The translations under genes were made by a program, and so were the position numbers. The notes under the pieces are model-generated. The model made no database searches, had not been told where the DNA came from, and worked only from the letters and a program-made list of their open reading frames with translations. A stretch of DNA of 64,000 nucleotides from Clonostachys chloroleuca (lineage: Eukaryota; Ascomycota; Sordariomycetes; Hypocreales; Bionectriaceae): assembly GCA_037952775.1 (NCBI GenBank), contig JBANAY010000003.1, positions 12,090,001 to 12,154,000 on the forward strand, written 5' to 3'. Shown piece by piece: positions 23,301 through 35,400 of the stretch; position 1 is the stretch's first letter, and every line of letters starts with the position of its first letter.

Positions 23301-24133
23301 AACCCGGAAGAGCCACAATCTCAGAGCTCTTCGTCGGCACCACAACAGGTTTTGAAGTCCCCTGCTGGTAGCCGGCCAAGTGGGCGCAGCATGGGCGGGC
23401 ATCAGACTCCGGGCAGGCGGACCTCACCGCGTAGAAATTCCCCACGTCGTGCTTCTCCAAAGAGAGTACCGGCTCCCGCAAACCCCAAACGACCAACACT
23501 ACCCCCTCGCGGTATTACGGAAACTGGAGGGGTTAGTCGCTCAGCGTTGATGAGCATAGAACCACAGCACCGGCCCAGAGTTTCTAGGAGGCTTTCCTCT
23601 GTCGATTTGGATGCTCTTTCTGATAATATGAGTTTGCATTTTGCGACCGATGATCATCATGTGGGCATGCCTGGCAGTTTCCAGACGCAGATGGCAATGG
23701 CCATGATGAAAGATAAACGGATGCGTGCGGCTGTAGGGGGAGACTCGACTGATAGAGATAGGATGGGGAGGTTGGTCCTTGCGCGAATGAAGACGCTGGA
23801 GGAGAGCTTCGCGGAAATGATCAAGGAGATGCGAGACATGAAGCAATCGTCGGGGATTATAACTCGGCTCAATTCGTCTACCGAGGGGACAGTGAGCGAC
23901 GGCCCTGCCAACGAGAGCAGACATGGTCCGCCAAAGAAGAGGAGGGGGATGCTACCCCAAAGAAGAGCTCGGGTGCCTCCAGGCCCATCAGCCGGAGGAG
24001 CATGAAGGAGCCCAAAGTTGGGCTGCAGCCTCTGAGTACCCGCAACAAGGGTAAAGGCAAAGCGCCCGCCTATTCTTCAGAGAGTGAGGCGGAGGAGTAT
24101 GGGGGTTTTACTCGGAGAGGTAGCTCATTTTAG
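20331..24133 (+). CDS. YVC1: Vacuolar TRP-type calcium channel, YVC1-like
   Basis: The exons are 20331-20667, 20722-22012, 22075-22146, 22204-22272 and 22325 onward, with every junction in phase. The N-terminus (residues 40-100) is strikingly acidic (DDDEDEDDDHED and similar). A conserved cytosolic region follows (SLTHAIRIIVTARTETTLTWEQLRSP). Membrane helices begin at about 21450 (SLAILIGLFLAVL), and the pore region lies around YKIFQILMGFTPAAWDVWPTYNW. The C-tail is long, charged and low-complexity. As given, the frame stops at 24005 (1149 residues). In the +2 frame the same compositional pattern continues past a G5 run at 23944-23948 and ends at 24131-24133 after FTRRGSSF, so one G is probably missing and the protein is about 1192 residues. 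YVC1 releases calcium from the vacuole in response to osmotic shock and cytosolic calcium. Confidence 0.88.
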
Positions 24134-25561
24134 TGGGCTTGTTGGTAATCGGAAAAGGGACAAAGACGGGGCGGCGAGGGGATTAATGGGAAGGGAAAGG
24201 ATAATATTGCATATTCGGGCGTTACCAGGACTTGAGCACAATTGGGGAGATTTGTCTGATTTGGGTCACTTGTTTGACATACTTTAGTAGTAGGCCATTG
24301 TGTGGTGATAATACCAGGATGGAGTTTGACCACAACATGAAGGCCATCTCAGCTCAGTTCGCAGGCAGCGAGAGTGCTCAAATCTGATTCTCTACTAAGG
24401 GCGGCTGAGCCATCGCTGTCTTTTTCTCAGCTCACCGTAATGTGTCTAGTGTGGCATTTTACTCTCTGATTTATGCGCATCTTGTCTGCCTTAGGGTAAG
24501 GCGGCGTTGTTGAGATGGAGGGGATGTGTTGTGTGGGGTGGCGCAGCTGTTGCCTATTGCCTACGTGGATGTGCGGTAGGCATGAGCTTATGGCGATCAA
24601 GGAGGCTCTTTGAGAAGGGACTTACGGTCAGGTAGCAGTTGATGGGCATGCTGCTTTTCCGGTACCGTACCCCGATCCATTGGCGTTGCATTCTGTATCA
24701 CTCGGCCCATGATATGATGCAAATCCACCCATGCCATGCCCGCGGGTGGTGCAACGCTACGGTATAAGGTACGGCGCCGAATGAACCATGGCACCCCACA
24801 TTGCCTAAGACTTACATTACATTAGCTTTTACTACGTTCGGTAAGGTTGTAGCCTTGAAGGCAGTGGTGGGAAAAATGGAGCAGTGGTAAGGCGTGCCGC
24901 TAGCCCATAGGGGACCGTGGCTGCCTGGAGCTCAACCACCACAGCCGGCAAGGCGATCAGATGCTGCAGACTGCCTGCATGCATGCAGGGGCCATGCTTC
25001 CATTCAAGGTTCAAATGGTCCCCAGTCCATTCTCACTGCCTCAGGTAAGTACACATAGTAGATTCTGCCCATTGGCGGTATCTGGGGCTCTGAGTAGAGG
25101 CCCTGGTCCATGGAAGGCTAGGTATGTTGGTACCCTCGTATACACCCCACCACAGTTCTGTGCCTGCTTTCTCTCCTCCTTCATCACATGAGTCACCCCG
25201 CGGCACTTTATCCATCTCCAATTCAAAATACACTTTCATCTAGTTTTTCCCAGTCTCATCCCGTCGAACCAGTTGCGCCTCTGCATCAGCTGGGCAATTA
25301 CGCTCAAAGCTTCGAGACTAGCTTCTTCAACCTGGTCGCATACATGCTCCTGGCAACTTTCTTCGGGGGCTTTCTGTGATATTCAATTCAGGCTGTGATT
25401 TTTTTTATCCTAAACACATCTACCTCTGTACACAAACATATCAAAACAAACACGAATACACTCCCGTCTTTCCTCTTCTGTACTGATACCTTCCTCCATT
25501 TGCTATACAGACACAACATTTGATCTCAGGTCAATCGAGGTCTGGTTCCTCCGACTCGACA
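24134..25561. other. Promoter and 5' UTR region of the BTB-like gene
   Basis: This 1.4-kb gap lies between genes on the same strand. The last 170 bases are CT- and CA-rich (for example the stretch after 25400), as is common in fungal leaders. No coding frame or RNA gene is recognised. Confidence 0.5.
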
Positions 25562-28003
25562 ATGGAGACCACCGAATCTTCCACCGGCCCCTCAAATTCA
25601 GGGTTGGCACTGCCTCCAGTTGCCAATTCAGCAAAATCTGTACATCGACCGAGCTTCGATGGCGAGGTCCTCCCTAAACCCCGTCGACCAAGCGGCGAAT
25701 CAGCCAATACCTTCGTGAAGCCTTATAGCACCCCCGATATAGAGTCCATGAACACGGTCTTGTACGCCAACCTTACCCTCAACGAGGGCGATACGCTTGT
25801 ATATGTCGATATCCCCTCCTTACCTGAAGACCAGCGCAAGAAAATCACGTGCGGCGGCATCATGCCCGCATCACAGCACTTTTTGGTCCACTCAAGCAAT
25901 CTTTTTGCCCTCTCAGACTCCAAGTTTCCGCAAATGCTGGACAATGCCATCTACCAAGCCCGTGTCAAGCGGCGCAGAAAACCCACAGAGGACTTGCTCA
26001 AGGGCGTCAAGTATCTTCTGGACCTGACACCTCCCGCCGAGGGCGACGACTTGGTCTTCCAGATTTCCGAGCTGTCACTCACACCAGGAATCATCAAGTG
26101 GTGGAGCGCGAAAGCACTCTTCGGCATTGACCAAGAGTTGGTTACTGGTCATGACGACGTTTGCTCTTGCTCATCCGATCAAGACTCTATGCCCATCCCG
26201 TCCCCCACATTGGAAATTTCTCAAGATCCGGCTAAGAAGGACGACGATGGAATTTCACCTACCTTTGTGCAGAACATACCCCACAAGATGATCTCAGTCA
26301 CCATACCCCCGAGCGTTAGCGATATAAAAAGTTTGCAAGAACAGGGGCAAGATACGCTCATGGACCCTCCCACTCATTACCAGATACCTGACTACTGTGT
26401 CATTCGCCATTGCCACAGTATAATTCGTTTCATGTTGATGATCGAGGGGGTAAACGTCAACCTGAACTCCGCTGCTCGTGTGTGGTCCATGGTAGCGATC
26501 TGCAAGATCTTTGAAGCACCATCTGTGATTCGCGATCAAGTTGCCAGCTGGATAATGTCAAACACGACGTTTATTGAAGTCCTACCTGAAGAGGCTTTTC
26601 GAATTGGCTACAGACTTCAGCTACCAGACATCACCCAGACAGCCTTCAGAATCCTCGTCAACGAACTAGCACTTGAAGAGGCTGCTAACGGCTTTGAACC
26701 TGGCAAGCCCCGCCGCCAGGTGTCGGTGTTTGGTAGACGGCTTGGGAGCCCCGACGACGAGACAGTCAATGTCATCCAGCATGCAGCTCGGGCTTTTATT
26801 GATAGGATTGTGAGGCAACACCACGAAGCCGTTGCTCCGGCTCTGTTCGACAGGCTCAATTTAGCGGAATGGGACAAACTGAGAACTCTTGAACATGCTC
26901 TTGAGCAAGAAGAAGACGGCTCTTTTGTTGCAAGCCTGAGGCAACTTCGTTCGCTCATGAGGGAGATTCAAAAATCAGTCACGAGCAACTTGAATTCGGT
27001 ATTAAATAGGAGCGTTGATGGCTATGGGGATTGTTCCCATCTCGACAAAGATCGCGTCTTGTACACCGAGCCAAAGGATTTTAAACCTCTACGAGACATC
27101 CTTCTGAGATTCAACGCGACCCAAATACTTCTCTGCCCCATTGTTTCCACAACGATTAGAAACGACTTGACGAAGATTACCAATGATGTATACTTCCGAC
27201 AGGAGATAGCGTCTTTGAAGCGAGAGCTGCAGCTCGCCGTAGCTCAGGCGGGACGTCACAAGGATTTATCCTCATGGGGATCTGTTCTCCAACGGATCGC
27301 TGAAAGTGCGCTCTATCCCCAACGCTACATCGTGAGGGAGCCGTTGTTCGACCTGGGAAAACTCCGCAGTGATCTCGTTGATCAACTATCAATTACCGAG
27401 ACTTGGGACCGGATCAAGCATAGATTCCAGTTTGCCCTGCCTCTGACTCGCCACATGCTTCTTACCCTCACCGATAATGAGATGAAATACCTCCCCCTGT
27501 GGGCGGGTGGAAACGATGACGGCACGGGTGGTGTCTTCGAGGACTTCCTCCCACCTGCGGAGATGGGGCCTAACGGGCCCGGCCCAGCCTACCACACCGG
27601 ACAAACTCTGCTCTCAGAGACATCCAGTGTCTCAGGCTCACTGATGGATGAGATGGAGGCCATGAGAATCAGTGGAAGCACAGTAGCCGGAAGCTCGGTC
27701 GCTCGGTCGGTAGATGTGCAGGATGGCATCTCGACGGTATATCGCCCAGACCGCGTCATCGCCCTCGGGTCTTCCATTGCTTCTGAGAGCTTTGATGACG
27801 ATGCCTCTGAATTCGACAGGGCTGTATGGGCGGTCCCTGCAGCTCACCAAGATGTCCCAGGCCTGGACGACGTGGATATGTCGGTTCCCAGGGATGATGA
27901 CTCCATGTCCGACGCAACAATCACATCCTTTGGAGATGATTTCGATGATGATTTCGATGATAATTTCGATGATAATATTTACAACGGCTCCGCGCTCGAG
28001 TGA
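25562..28003 (+). CDS. Fungus-specific protein with a BTB/POZ-like N-terminal segment
   Basis: The gene is intronless and encodes 813 residues; the start chosen is the first ATG, at 25562. I do not recognise a named family. Residues about 85-165 contain a BTB-like pattern (a Gly-rich turn, then HFLVHSSNLFALSDSKFPQML), typical of fungal proteins with a degenerate POZ fold. The middle (about 280-700) is helical and conserved-looking, with SIIRFMLMIEGVNVN, ALYPQRYIVREPLFD and LWAGGNDDG-like motifs. The last 120 residues are Ser/Asp-rich and end in a 12-base repeat encoding DDFD-type units. No membrane segment or signal peptide is seen, so a cytosolic or nuclear scaffold role is possible, but the function is unknown. 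Confidence 0.8.
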   Translation: METTESSTGPSNSGLALPPVANSAKSVHRPSFDGEVLPKPRRPSGESANTFVKPYSTPDIESMNTVLYANLTLNEGDTLVYVDIPSLPEDQRKKITCGGIMPASQHFLVHSSNLFALSDSKFPQMLDNAIYQARVKRRRKPTEDLLKGVKYLLDLTPPAEGDDLVFQISELSLTPGIIKWWSAKALFGIDQELVTGHDDVCSCSSDQDSMPIPSPTLEISQDPAKKDDDGISPTFVQNIPHKMISVTIPPSVSDIKSLQEQGQDTLMDPPTHYQIPDYCVIRHCHSIIRFMLMIEGVNVNLNSAARVWSMVAICKIFEAPSVIRDQVASWIMSNTTFIEVLPEEAFRIGYRLQLPDITQTAFRILVNELALEEAANGFEPGKPRRQVSVFGRRLGSPDDETVNVIQHAARAFIDRIVRQHHEAVAPALFDRLNLAEWDKLRTLEHALEQEEDGSFVASLRQLRSLMREIQKSVTSNLNSVLNRSVDGYGDCSHLDKDRVLYTEPKDFKPLRDILLRFNATQILLCPIVSTTIRNDLTKITNDVYFRQEIASLKRELQLAVAQAGRHKDLSSWGSVLQRIAESALYPQRYIVREPLFDLGKLRSDLVDQLSITETWDRIKHRFQFALPLTRHMLLTLTDNEMKYLPLWAGGNDDGTGGVFEDFLPPAEMGPNGPGPAYHTGQTLLSETSSVSGSLMDEMEAMRISGSTVAGSSVARSVDVQDGISTVYRPDRVIALGSSIASESFDDDASEFDRAVWAVPAAHQDVPGLDDVDMSVPRDDDSMSDATITSFGDDFDDDFDDNFDDNIYNGSALE
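27935..27976 (+). repeat. 12-bp tandem repeat at the 3' end of the BTB-like gene
   Basis: There are three and a half copies of GATGATTTCGAT (two later copies with GATAAT). They encode the acidic C-terminus DDFDDDFDDNFDDN just before the stop. Confidence 0.9.
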
Positions 28004-29998
28004 AGCTCGAGTAACAACAAACAAACAATAAGAGGCAAAAGCAAAAGCAACAAAAAATTAACATGACACGACAAGATATAACGATAAATAACGACAAAAA
28101 ATGATAGCGAAAAACAAGAAACGACAAGACATGAAGAATAGCGAAAATTGGGTGGAATTGATATTGACACTGCTGTTAGATTGTTATGCTCGAGTAATTC
28201 TTAATTTTGGCAAGTAAGGTGATGATACGAGGGTTTCAACAGTAGCTATGTAGAACCTAGGGATTTACCTTAAATCAGAAGGAAAATAGAGACGATGGAG
28301 TCAAGGCCTTGATTATTTCTGACCACTTATTCGTTCGAGTTCACTGCCATGACCGCCATGAGCGCAATGGACGTTGATGAAAACCACATTCTTTCGATAC
28401 TTCGTCTATCCGTGAGGAATCTAGCGACTCGGAAGGAGAAGAGAAGCGTCGCAGAAGACGACCTCGATAGACATTTGTTCCGAGGAAGGAGAGGAAGGAA
28501 GAAGACGAAGAAACTTTCGACCTGGCACCCAATTTTTTCGAGTGCTCCAGCCTCAGCATCAACAATGAAGACGAGGCAGAGCAGGGCCATGGAGATGTAT
28601 ATATCTTTTCTCAATCACTTCTCCTAAACTTACACTGAACCTCAATCCCGAGGGCTGGTTCAAGATCATTGTTTAATAGGATACGCGGCTGTAAACTGGT
28701 GATCAAACAAAACACCAACATAAACGATCACACAGCACTGAATTCGATTCTATTGCTATACAGAAGCCATTTACTTTGACGGAGAATTTTGTTCTCTTTA
28801 ATTCAGTCAGTTAGATTCATAGGACCTCTTTCACCTTATACACGCGAGCATCTACCTTGTCTAAGTATCCAGATGAAACATCACGCAGCCTATTCCACTT
28901 TCACAGCCTGCCCCTTCCGTTTTCGCGTTGGCGACTAGCGCTCAGTCTCAAGACCAAATGTTTGATCTCTGTGATGTTCTTTCTAGGAAGGAACGCTGTA
29001 GACGACATCCTGCAGTAGAACTTGTAAACACCTGGGCACCTTCCGTATAAATCACGTAGTTCGTCCTTGTGGCTTGCCGGTGGCGACCAATGCTCCTTCC
29101 CAACATCAGATAAGAGCATTGCTCAACCCCTTTGAGGAAAGCGTATCACCAGCATATCCTTTGGTGCCTTCCCGATTTCCCATGCCTCCTTCCTCGCAAC
29201 TGTCACTGCGATTAGGTATACGTCATGGTTGGGATGATGCAGATCATCCATTGTCGCCTACTTAAACCCACTTGCTCCCAGTCAACATCTTCTTCCCTTT
29301 CTCTTCTTCCATCACAGCTCTCCATCTCTCTCTCCCCTAACCCTTCATGTGGCTCTGGTCTGGGTGCCGTAGGGGATCACTGGTCTGCATCGTCAAATGC
29401 TGCACTAGCCCAAAGACGGTTGCCCACCCAGAAGCCCAGACATGGGCAGAATAACCATTCGGCGAAGCAAATCCTTCCATGTTGAGGTCCTCTCCAATGG
29501 CCAAAAACACTAGGCTTGCTCCGACCATCTCTTTCAAATAGCTTCTGTCGCTTAGGTAGTCTAGCCCGTGAATGATACAAGGACAAAATAGCTTCTATAA
29601 CGCTCTCGATAAAGGGCACACTTATAGTCTTATATAGTTGCTTCAATATATCAACCGTCGCCTCACAACGAAAGATATCACCAGATGTTGCGGCCGTCAT
29701 AGTGCGGAAAGGGGGGTGTTCATTCGAGGAGCAGGTAACCTCTGTCTAAGTTTTGTAATAGCCAACCCGGGCGTCGTCAACGAAGGATAACCCATCAATA
29801 CAGCATACAGTTCTGTCGGCGGCAATCGGAGAACGTCAAATTTTCTTTGGAGGGTTCTGTCTTGAACCTTGAGTGAGTACTAAGGTAGCTTGGAGGGCAA
29901 TTGAGGTTTGCCTCAGGCATCGAGCGAGGTGGACGTGTAATATTTGGGTAGTCCGGTAGACTTTCTCGCTCAGGAACTGCTTTTTCTTTCTTCTTTCT
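28004..29998. other. Mostly non-coding region downstream of the BTB-like gene
   Basis: The first 150 bases are A-rich and probably 3' UTR. A minus-strand ATG frame at 29377-29700 begins with ILKQLYKTISVPFIESVIEAIL, which recalls the N-terminal helices of some fungal NLR-like or heterokaryon proteins. It then loses protein-like character, so it may be a fragment. Nothing else is recognised in this 2-kb stretch. Confidence 0.35.
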
Positions 29999-30499
29999 TC
30001 AGGCTTCTGGGTGGGCGACTGTCACGCCATACTTGCTGATTGCCTGTTCCACTTGAGGGGCAGGCGAGCCTCCGGGCACTTCTTGAGCTATAACCCATTC
30101 TAACAATCCCTCATTTACGCTGCTTTTTCTCGAGTTCAAAGAACTAGGTACCTTACTGAATGCCTGTTCCGCTTGAGGGGCAGGCGCCTTCGGGCACTAC
30201 TGGAGCAACGGAGCCTGGATGCAACCCAAGGCTGAGCTCTCAAAGACTGGGTCAAGACTATCAATTATCTGTTCCACTCGAGGATCAGACGCCTCCGGGC
30301 ATTTCTTGAGCAATGATGAAGTTTGGCTCAAGTCCCAAACTGAGCTCTGTGATGAGGCGACTGCGCTTCCCTCAATTCTTTTCGTTCTTAACCTCGAGTG
30401 GCCGTTGTCTAAGGTATCAAAGGCCTGGAGGGTCCCTTTGGGCAGTATGCTCAGTGAGCTTTTCGTGTGTGTTTTAGCTGAGGCCTCGGATGGAACCAT
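29999..30499 (-). pseudogene. Small repeat-bearing reading frame interrupted by TAG
   Basis: One frame runs from ATG 30499 to TGA 29999 (166 codons) with a single internal TAG at 30197-30199. It contains three spaced copies of an about 15-residue unit, for example LLKKCPEASDPRVEQII and IAQEVPGGSPAPQVEQAI; the TAG falls inside the middle copy at the position where the others have K/Q or E. The matching DNA units are about 45 bases. I do not recognise a family. It could be a decayed gene, two short genes or part of a spliced gene running towards 29377. The regular repeat in one frame is the only support for coding. Confidence 0.3.
30041..30311. repeat. Three dispersed copies of a 45-bp unit
   Basis: Units lie at 30041-30088, 30161-30206 and 30267-30311. 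All share CTGTTCC(A/G)CT(T/C)GAGG, then a CAGGC/CAGAC core, a (C/T)CGGGCA(C/T)T block and GAGC at the end. Spacing is about 120 and 106 bases. They are divergent, so the duplication is old. Confidence 0.8.
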
Positions 30500-30741
30500 G
30501 GCAATGATATTAAAATTGGAAAAAGAAATCGACCGTGTATTTCTGTTTGAAACCCAACTAAAATCACAAATTTCCGTGGTCGAACTGGCAACGACAAGAA
30601 AATGTCATGCTGTCCAGGTTTTTCTCGTTTAGACATGCTATGGGTTGCAGCCCTTGTGCTTTCTGTGCCTCCCTGCGCCTAAACGCCTGCCCATGATATC
30701 CCGCCCAAACCTCAATCTTTTCTTCTTCGTTTAATACCAGT

Positions 30742-31813
30742 CTAACCCATGTTGAGCGTATTTCCCGACCCCTTCCGGTTATCGTCCGTATAATCATCCC
30801 AGGCCCTGGCCTTGTACGTCTCCCGATCCACCGCATCCATATCGTCTTCGTCCACCACCGTCTTGGGCTGCGTGCCGCCTTCGAGAATGTTGCCCTGCCG
30901 CCGCTCCTCCTCCAGATACTCGTCGATCGACATGGTCGGCAGGTTGTGCCCGGCTCGGAACACCCCTCGCCGCAGCTCCTGCCTCGACCCGGACCCCAGT
31001 AGCGTGAAGGGCTGGAGGGGCTTGCCCTCCTTGGACAGGAGCGGGCCGCCTCTGCCGAGGAGCTGGCTCATGGGCTGGTCGAGGCGCAGGGTATGGTCCA
31101 CCTCCGGCGGCGGCCTGCTTGGATCCGTTTGCGTGGCTACGGGGTGGTGCCGGCGGCGCGCGAGAGAGGAGCGAGAGTTCGCGGTTGAGGTAGTCGAGGG
31201 AGGTGAACGTCGTGTGGATGCAGAACAGCGTGTTGGTGAGGTAGAGCTCGCGGACAAGCTCCTCGTCTCCGTTTTCGAGGTAGCGCGGGTTCGCTTTCAA
31301 AATAGAGAGCTTCTCTTTGAGGGCCTTCTCGGCCTTGAAGCTCGCAATCTTGCCGTTCCGCTTGGCGGCAGCGTCGGCCGTGCTGGGGACGAGAGCGAAA
31401 GCGTCTCGGTCATCTTGGTAGCGCTCGAGGAGGCGGTTGTACGGCGACTTCACCAAGCCGTAAGCGTCCACGAGATTCAGGAAGGCATCGTAGGCGAGGC
31501 GAGCACGACGAAGGACCGGTATCCGTTCTTGGGGTTGTAGTCGGGGTGTTTTTTGGACAAGTTCAGCAATGTAGAAGGAGGTGAGGAGGAAGGGGAGCTC
31601 TGATGTTGCTACATCCTCAATACCCTCGTTGGGAGAGAATAGAGAGCTGGTCGCTATAGCTTCATGAGTCTTGGTATAGAGGGAAATGGCAGCTTCAAGC
31701 TCTGAGGCGTAGGTGGGGGAGGAGCTGTCGTAGGAGCTCTCAACTATTTGGCGTTTCGCCTCAGCGGCATCAAAGAGCGCGCGCAGAGACTGCGGCGTGT
31801 CTGATGCATCCAT
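30742..31813 (-). CDS. TAP42: TAP42 / alpha-4 family phosphatase-associated protein (one frameshift)
   Basis: The ATG is at 31813 (MDASDTPQSL) and the stop at 30742-30744. The N-terminal part is the all-helical TPR-like TAP42 fold (ELEAAISLYTKTHEAI, AELVQKTPRLQPQERI). The C-terminal part carries the family signature: LSKEGKPLQPFTLLG, RAGHNLPTMSIDEYLEEE and WDDYTDDN-KGSGNTLN. TAP42 binds PP2A-type catalytic subunits downstream of TOR. The two parts lie in different frames: the change falls at a C4 run (31141-31144) in the Pro-rich linker after SRAPPAPP, and either one extra or two missing bases explain it. The protein is essential in yeast and both halves are well preserved, so a sequence error is more likely than a dead gene. 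Corrected length is about 356 residues. Confidence 0.88.
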
Positions 31814-32414
31814 TCTCACTCACTGTACCAAGAGAAACTGTAACTGAAGACAAATGTTTGTCGGCAGCCACTGTTCAACAGAAGAGGATGTAGCTGGTGA
31901 GTAAACTGAGGAAGACCCCTCTAGCATTAGATAAGATAAGATAAAAGATAAGAAATTTCTGGAATCCAGAAGCGTCATGGTGGTGCTAGCAGGCAATGGA
32001 TGATTATCAATTTCTTCTTCAATCTGCTCTGTTGTAGCACCATTTTTCATGTAGTTTCAACTGGTTAGCTTGTTCTGTAATATGGTATACGCGGGCGGCT
32101 ACATGCACATATTCCTTGTTCTTGCTCCGTTTTGCCTTGCACCTGGTAGGTAGAGATCATGAATTCACCCTCTTGTAGAACCTCGCCAAATAATGCATTT
32201 TGAGTGGTACTGATTCATAAGCAAATGAGTTCTGTTATCGCTGGATATCTGAATAGGAACATTACTTGGATATCTAGCTATCGGATGATAATTGTTGGAA
32301 ACATGAGTAACAGTAATTTGCTAGCAAATAATGTAGCAAGAAAGAGTACAGCAAGAAAAGCACTGGATAAGGTAGCCTCTAGAAAGTGAAAGGAAAGATA
32401 TATCTATCACAGCT
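31814..32414. other. Spacer between TAP42 start and TOP2 end
   Basis: This 600-base AT-rich gap should contain the TAP42 promoter and the TOP2 3' UTR, since both genes lie on the minus strand. A (GATAA)-rich patch lies at 31928-31950. No gene is recognised. Confidence 0.5.
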
Positions 32415-35400
32415 TTAGTCATCATCGTCATCCATCTCAAAAGGATCTTCGCTCTCGTCGTCTTGTTCATCTAGATTCAGTGATGAGTCGTCATCAATTA
32501 CTAGAGGCCGCCTTGTAGCAGCTGCTCTTCCTGGTCGACTGCGTGCTGCAGGTTTTGGTGCGGGTGAATCTTCTATCTCCAAGTCAGAATCCTCGTCGAC
32601 AACTGCCTTCTTTGCTGCCTTCTTTGCAGCATATGCTTTGGCTGCTGGAGACAGTGTTGTCTGCTTTGCGGCGGGTTTCTTTGCCTTGGGTTTGGGAACG
32701 GCTGCCGAGACTGGAGCATCTTTACCCTTGTTCTTCGCCCCTGCTGGTCGACCCCTTGCTTTCTTCACCTGGGATAAGCCGGCAGGCGCCTTATCAGCCG
32801 ACGATTCCTTCGCAGGGGCTGGTGCCGGCTTAGGCGCTGGCTCATCATCGGAAAGGAAGCTGTCAATGCCAACATCAGCATTGGCGGTTGCCTTGTGAGG
32901 GGACGACTTTGCTAAGAGCTCGTAGTTTGTCTCATCAGGGCTGTCTTCGTCCAATATTCTGGATGCTTTAGCCTTGTGTTTGGACAGACTACTGGAGCCG
33001 TTGTGGCCATGGCTGGACTCGGGTCGGCTCATCGCGTGAAGACTTAGCCTCCCACTTGACTCTTGCTTCGGCTCGCCAATGCCCTTTACGAGGGCACCAA
33101 TATCGTCAAGCATTTGATCGTCGTCACTGCTAGAGTCGACGTCGAAATATGTTTTCGCCTTTGACGCTGCTGCCCGTTTGCCATTGCGTGAGGGCTCAGG
33201 TTCCACTGACTCTGACAGAACACGAGAAGGGGCAACTGCCGGTTTTGGTTTGCTCCTGCTAAGCGCGGCGAAATCATTATCAGAAAAGTCATCATCTTCT
33301 TTTGGTTCGACCTTTGGCTCCTTGTCCTTTTTAGGCTTTGGATCGGCATCGAACATTGCCGCAAATCTCTGTGAGCTCTTCGTTTCGACCTTGACAGGTG
33401 CTGCAGCCTTTGGCTTCGTCTTGACACGACTCTTCTTTTCTGGCTCATAGGCATCGTCGTCCTTGGCTTTGCGTCCGCGTCCAGCTCCTATTTTCTTGGA
33501 CGCTCGGCGACCCAAGCGACGAATTCCTGTCTTGATCTCAGCCTCAAGACGCGCTTGCTCATCCCAAACCTGAACAAACTCGTCCAGATCTTGACACCAC
33601 AGATCTTTTTCGCTCAGCATTTGGAGATCATCGTGCTCCTTCTTTTTTCTAGCAATAGCATCGTTAAGTTTGTCAAGACGCTCAGCTGTTAGAGACCAAA
33701 TAGGCATCTAGTATGACGAGGTTAGTTGACAATCCTACATCGGGTGCACATTGGTAACACTTACAGAGAGGAGATAGTCGTAATCGTGACTACCGCCTGG
33801 TCCAGGAGTATCATCCTCGTCATCCTCTTTATCCGCATCTTCTTCTTCTGTGTTGTTCTTCTTTTGCGCGGCTGGTGGGAAAGCCTCGTACTTTCGCTCG
33901 CGGAGTTCTTCTACGAGCACCACCTTCCTCTTCTTGCCCACCTTGAGCTCGCCGTCAATGATTTCTTTGATAAAACGAGCCTGGTTCCGCAGTTTCCGAT
34001 AGTCGGCGTGATAAACCCTGAGCCAGTGGTCCTGTTTATCTTTGTTAGTCTTCAACAAACCAATGTGAGTATGAATGTTTACCTTTCTCTCCGTGTATTT
34101 AACAAACCGATGAGTATAATACTCCTCTAGAATGTCTTCCACCTTTTCGTACCTGCGAATTTGGCCTCGGCTATCAAACGCAACAAGATTGGAAGTGGCG
34201 ACCTGCTTCAAAAGCTTGAAACGCTCTAGAATACCCTCTTCGAGCACTTTTGGCATGTGTTTTTCATCAACCTGAACCTCGAAATGAACAGTATCGAAAT
34301 CGTTGAACTCCTTGTAATCTTTGATCCAGCTGGGGCCGTCGGTGCCACTGATGATTTTTTCAAGTCTTGCCTTGAAGTCATCAGTCCACACTCGGATGGG
34401 AAGTTCGGTGATGACCACTTCGTTAGGGTTTAGTTCGCTTAGGGTAGCGATGCCGTTGAACTTGTAACGGTCGGGGCCGGCTACTTCGGGGGTGCCCTTC
34501 CAGCCCTTGAACCATGGCAGCATCGTTTCGAAAGGCTTTTCCTCTGGATCATCTGGGTCGAGGCGACCCATGCGGCGCTTGATATTCTTGATGATGTCCA
34601 TTGGGTGATAGTTGGGGATATTAGTGCTCCAGCCAGTACCGATACCATCGGCACCGTTCACCAAGACCATTGGAATAACAGGGAAGTAGGTTGTGGGCTC
34701 AATGCGATTCCCGTCGTCGTACTGAAAGTCGAGGTTTGGTTCATCCAAGGGATGGAATACCTTTCGTGCAAAAGGAGACAATCTAGTGAAAATGTAACGG
34801 GGACTGGCGGCATCGGAGCCTCCAGCGAGACGGGAGCCGAAGTTACCGCTAGGCTCCAAACAGTTGACATTGTTGGATCCAGTGAAATTCTGAGCAAGGC
34901 CAATAATTGTCTGCTGAAGTGAGGCATCTCCGTGATGATAAGCTGTGTGTTCGGAGATGTAACCGCTGAGTTCGAATACCTTCTTGTCCTTGGTCAAGTT
35001 ACGCTTGAAACATCCATACATGACCTTTCGCTGACCAGGTTTCAGTCCATCAATGATAGACGGGATTGATCGCATGTTATCTGCCATACTGAACAGAATG
35101 AGCTCTCTGTTCACAAAGTCATCGTATGAGATGGTTCGCGTTGTATGGTCAAGGAAAGTGCCTGGCACAAAGTTGCCCAGCCATTCCTTGCGAGCATCAG
35201 CTTTCTTTTTCGAGAATGCCAAATCGAAAAGTGGAACCTCCTCTGGCTTCATCGTGTCAAACTTCTTCAAATGTTTATCCAGGTCAGTGAAATACACCTG
35301 TGCGTCTTTGTCATCGCTGGTTCCCAGACCCTTGAAATACTTGCTGTGCCATCGAGTGAGCTCGTTTGCGTGAGCATCTTTCCACTCCTGAAACTCTGGC

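Noticed and set aside
28349..28627. 92-codon frame MTAMSAMDVDENH...
   Set aside because: Lies in the AT-rich 3' flank of the BTB-like gene; overlapped by two antisense frames and shows no recognisable domain.
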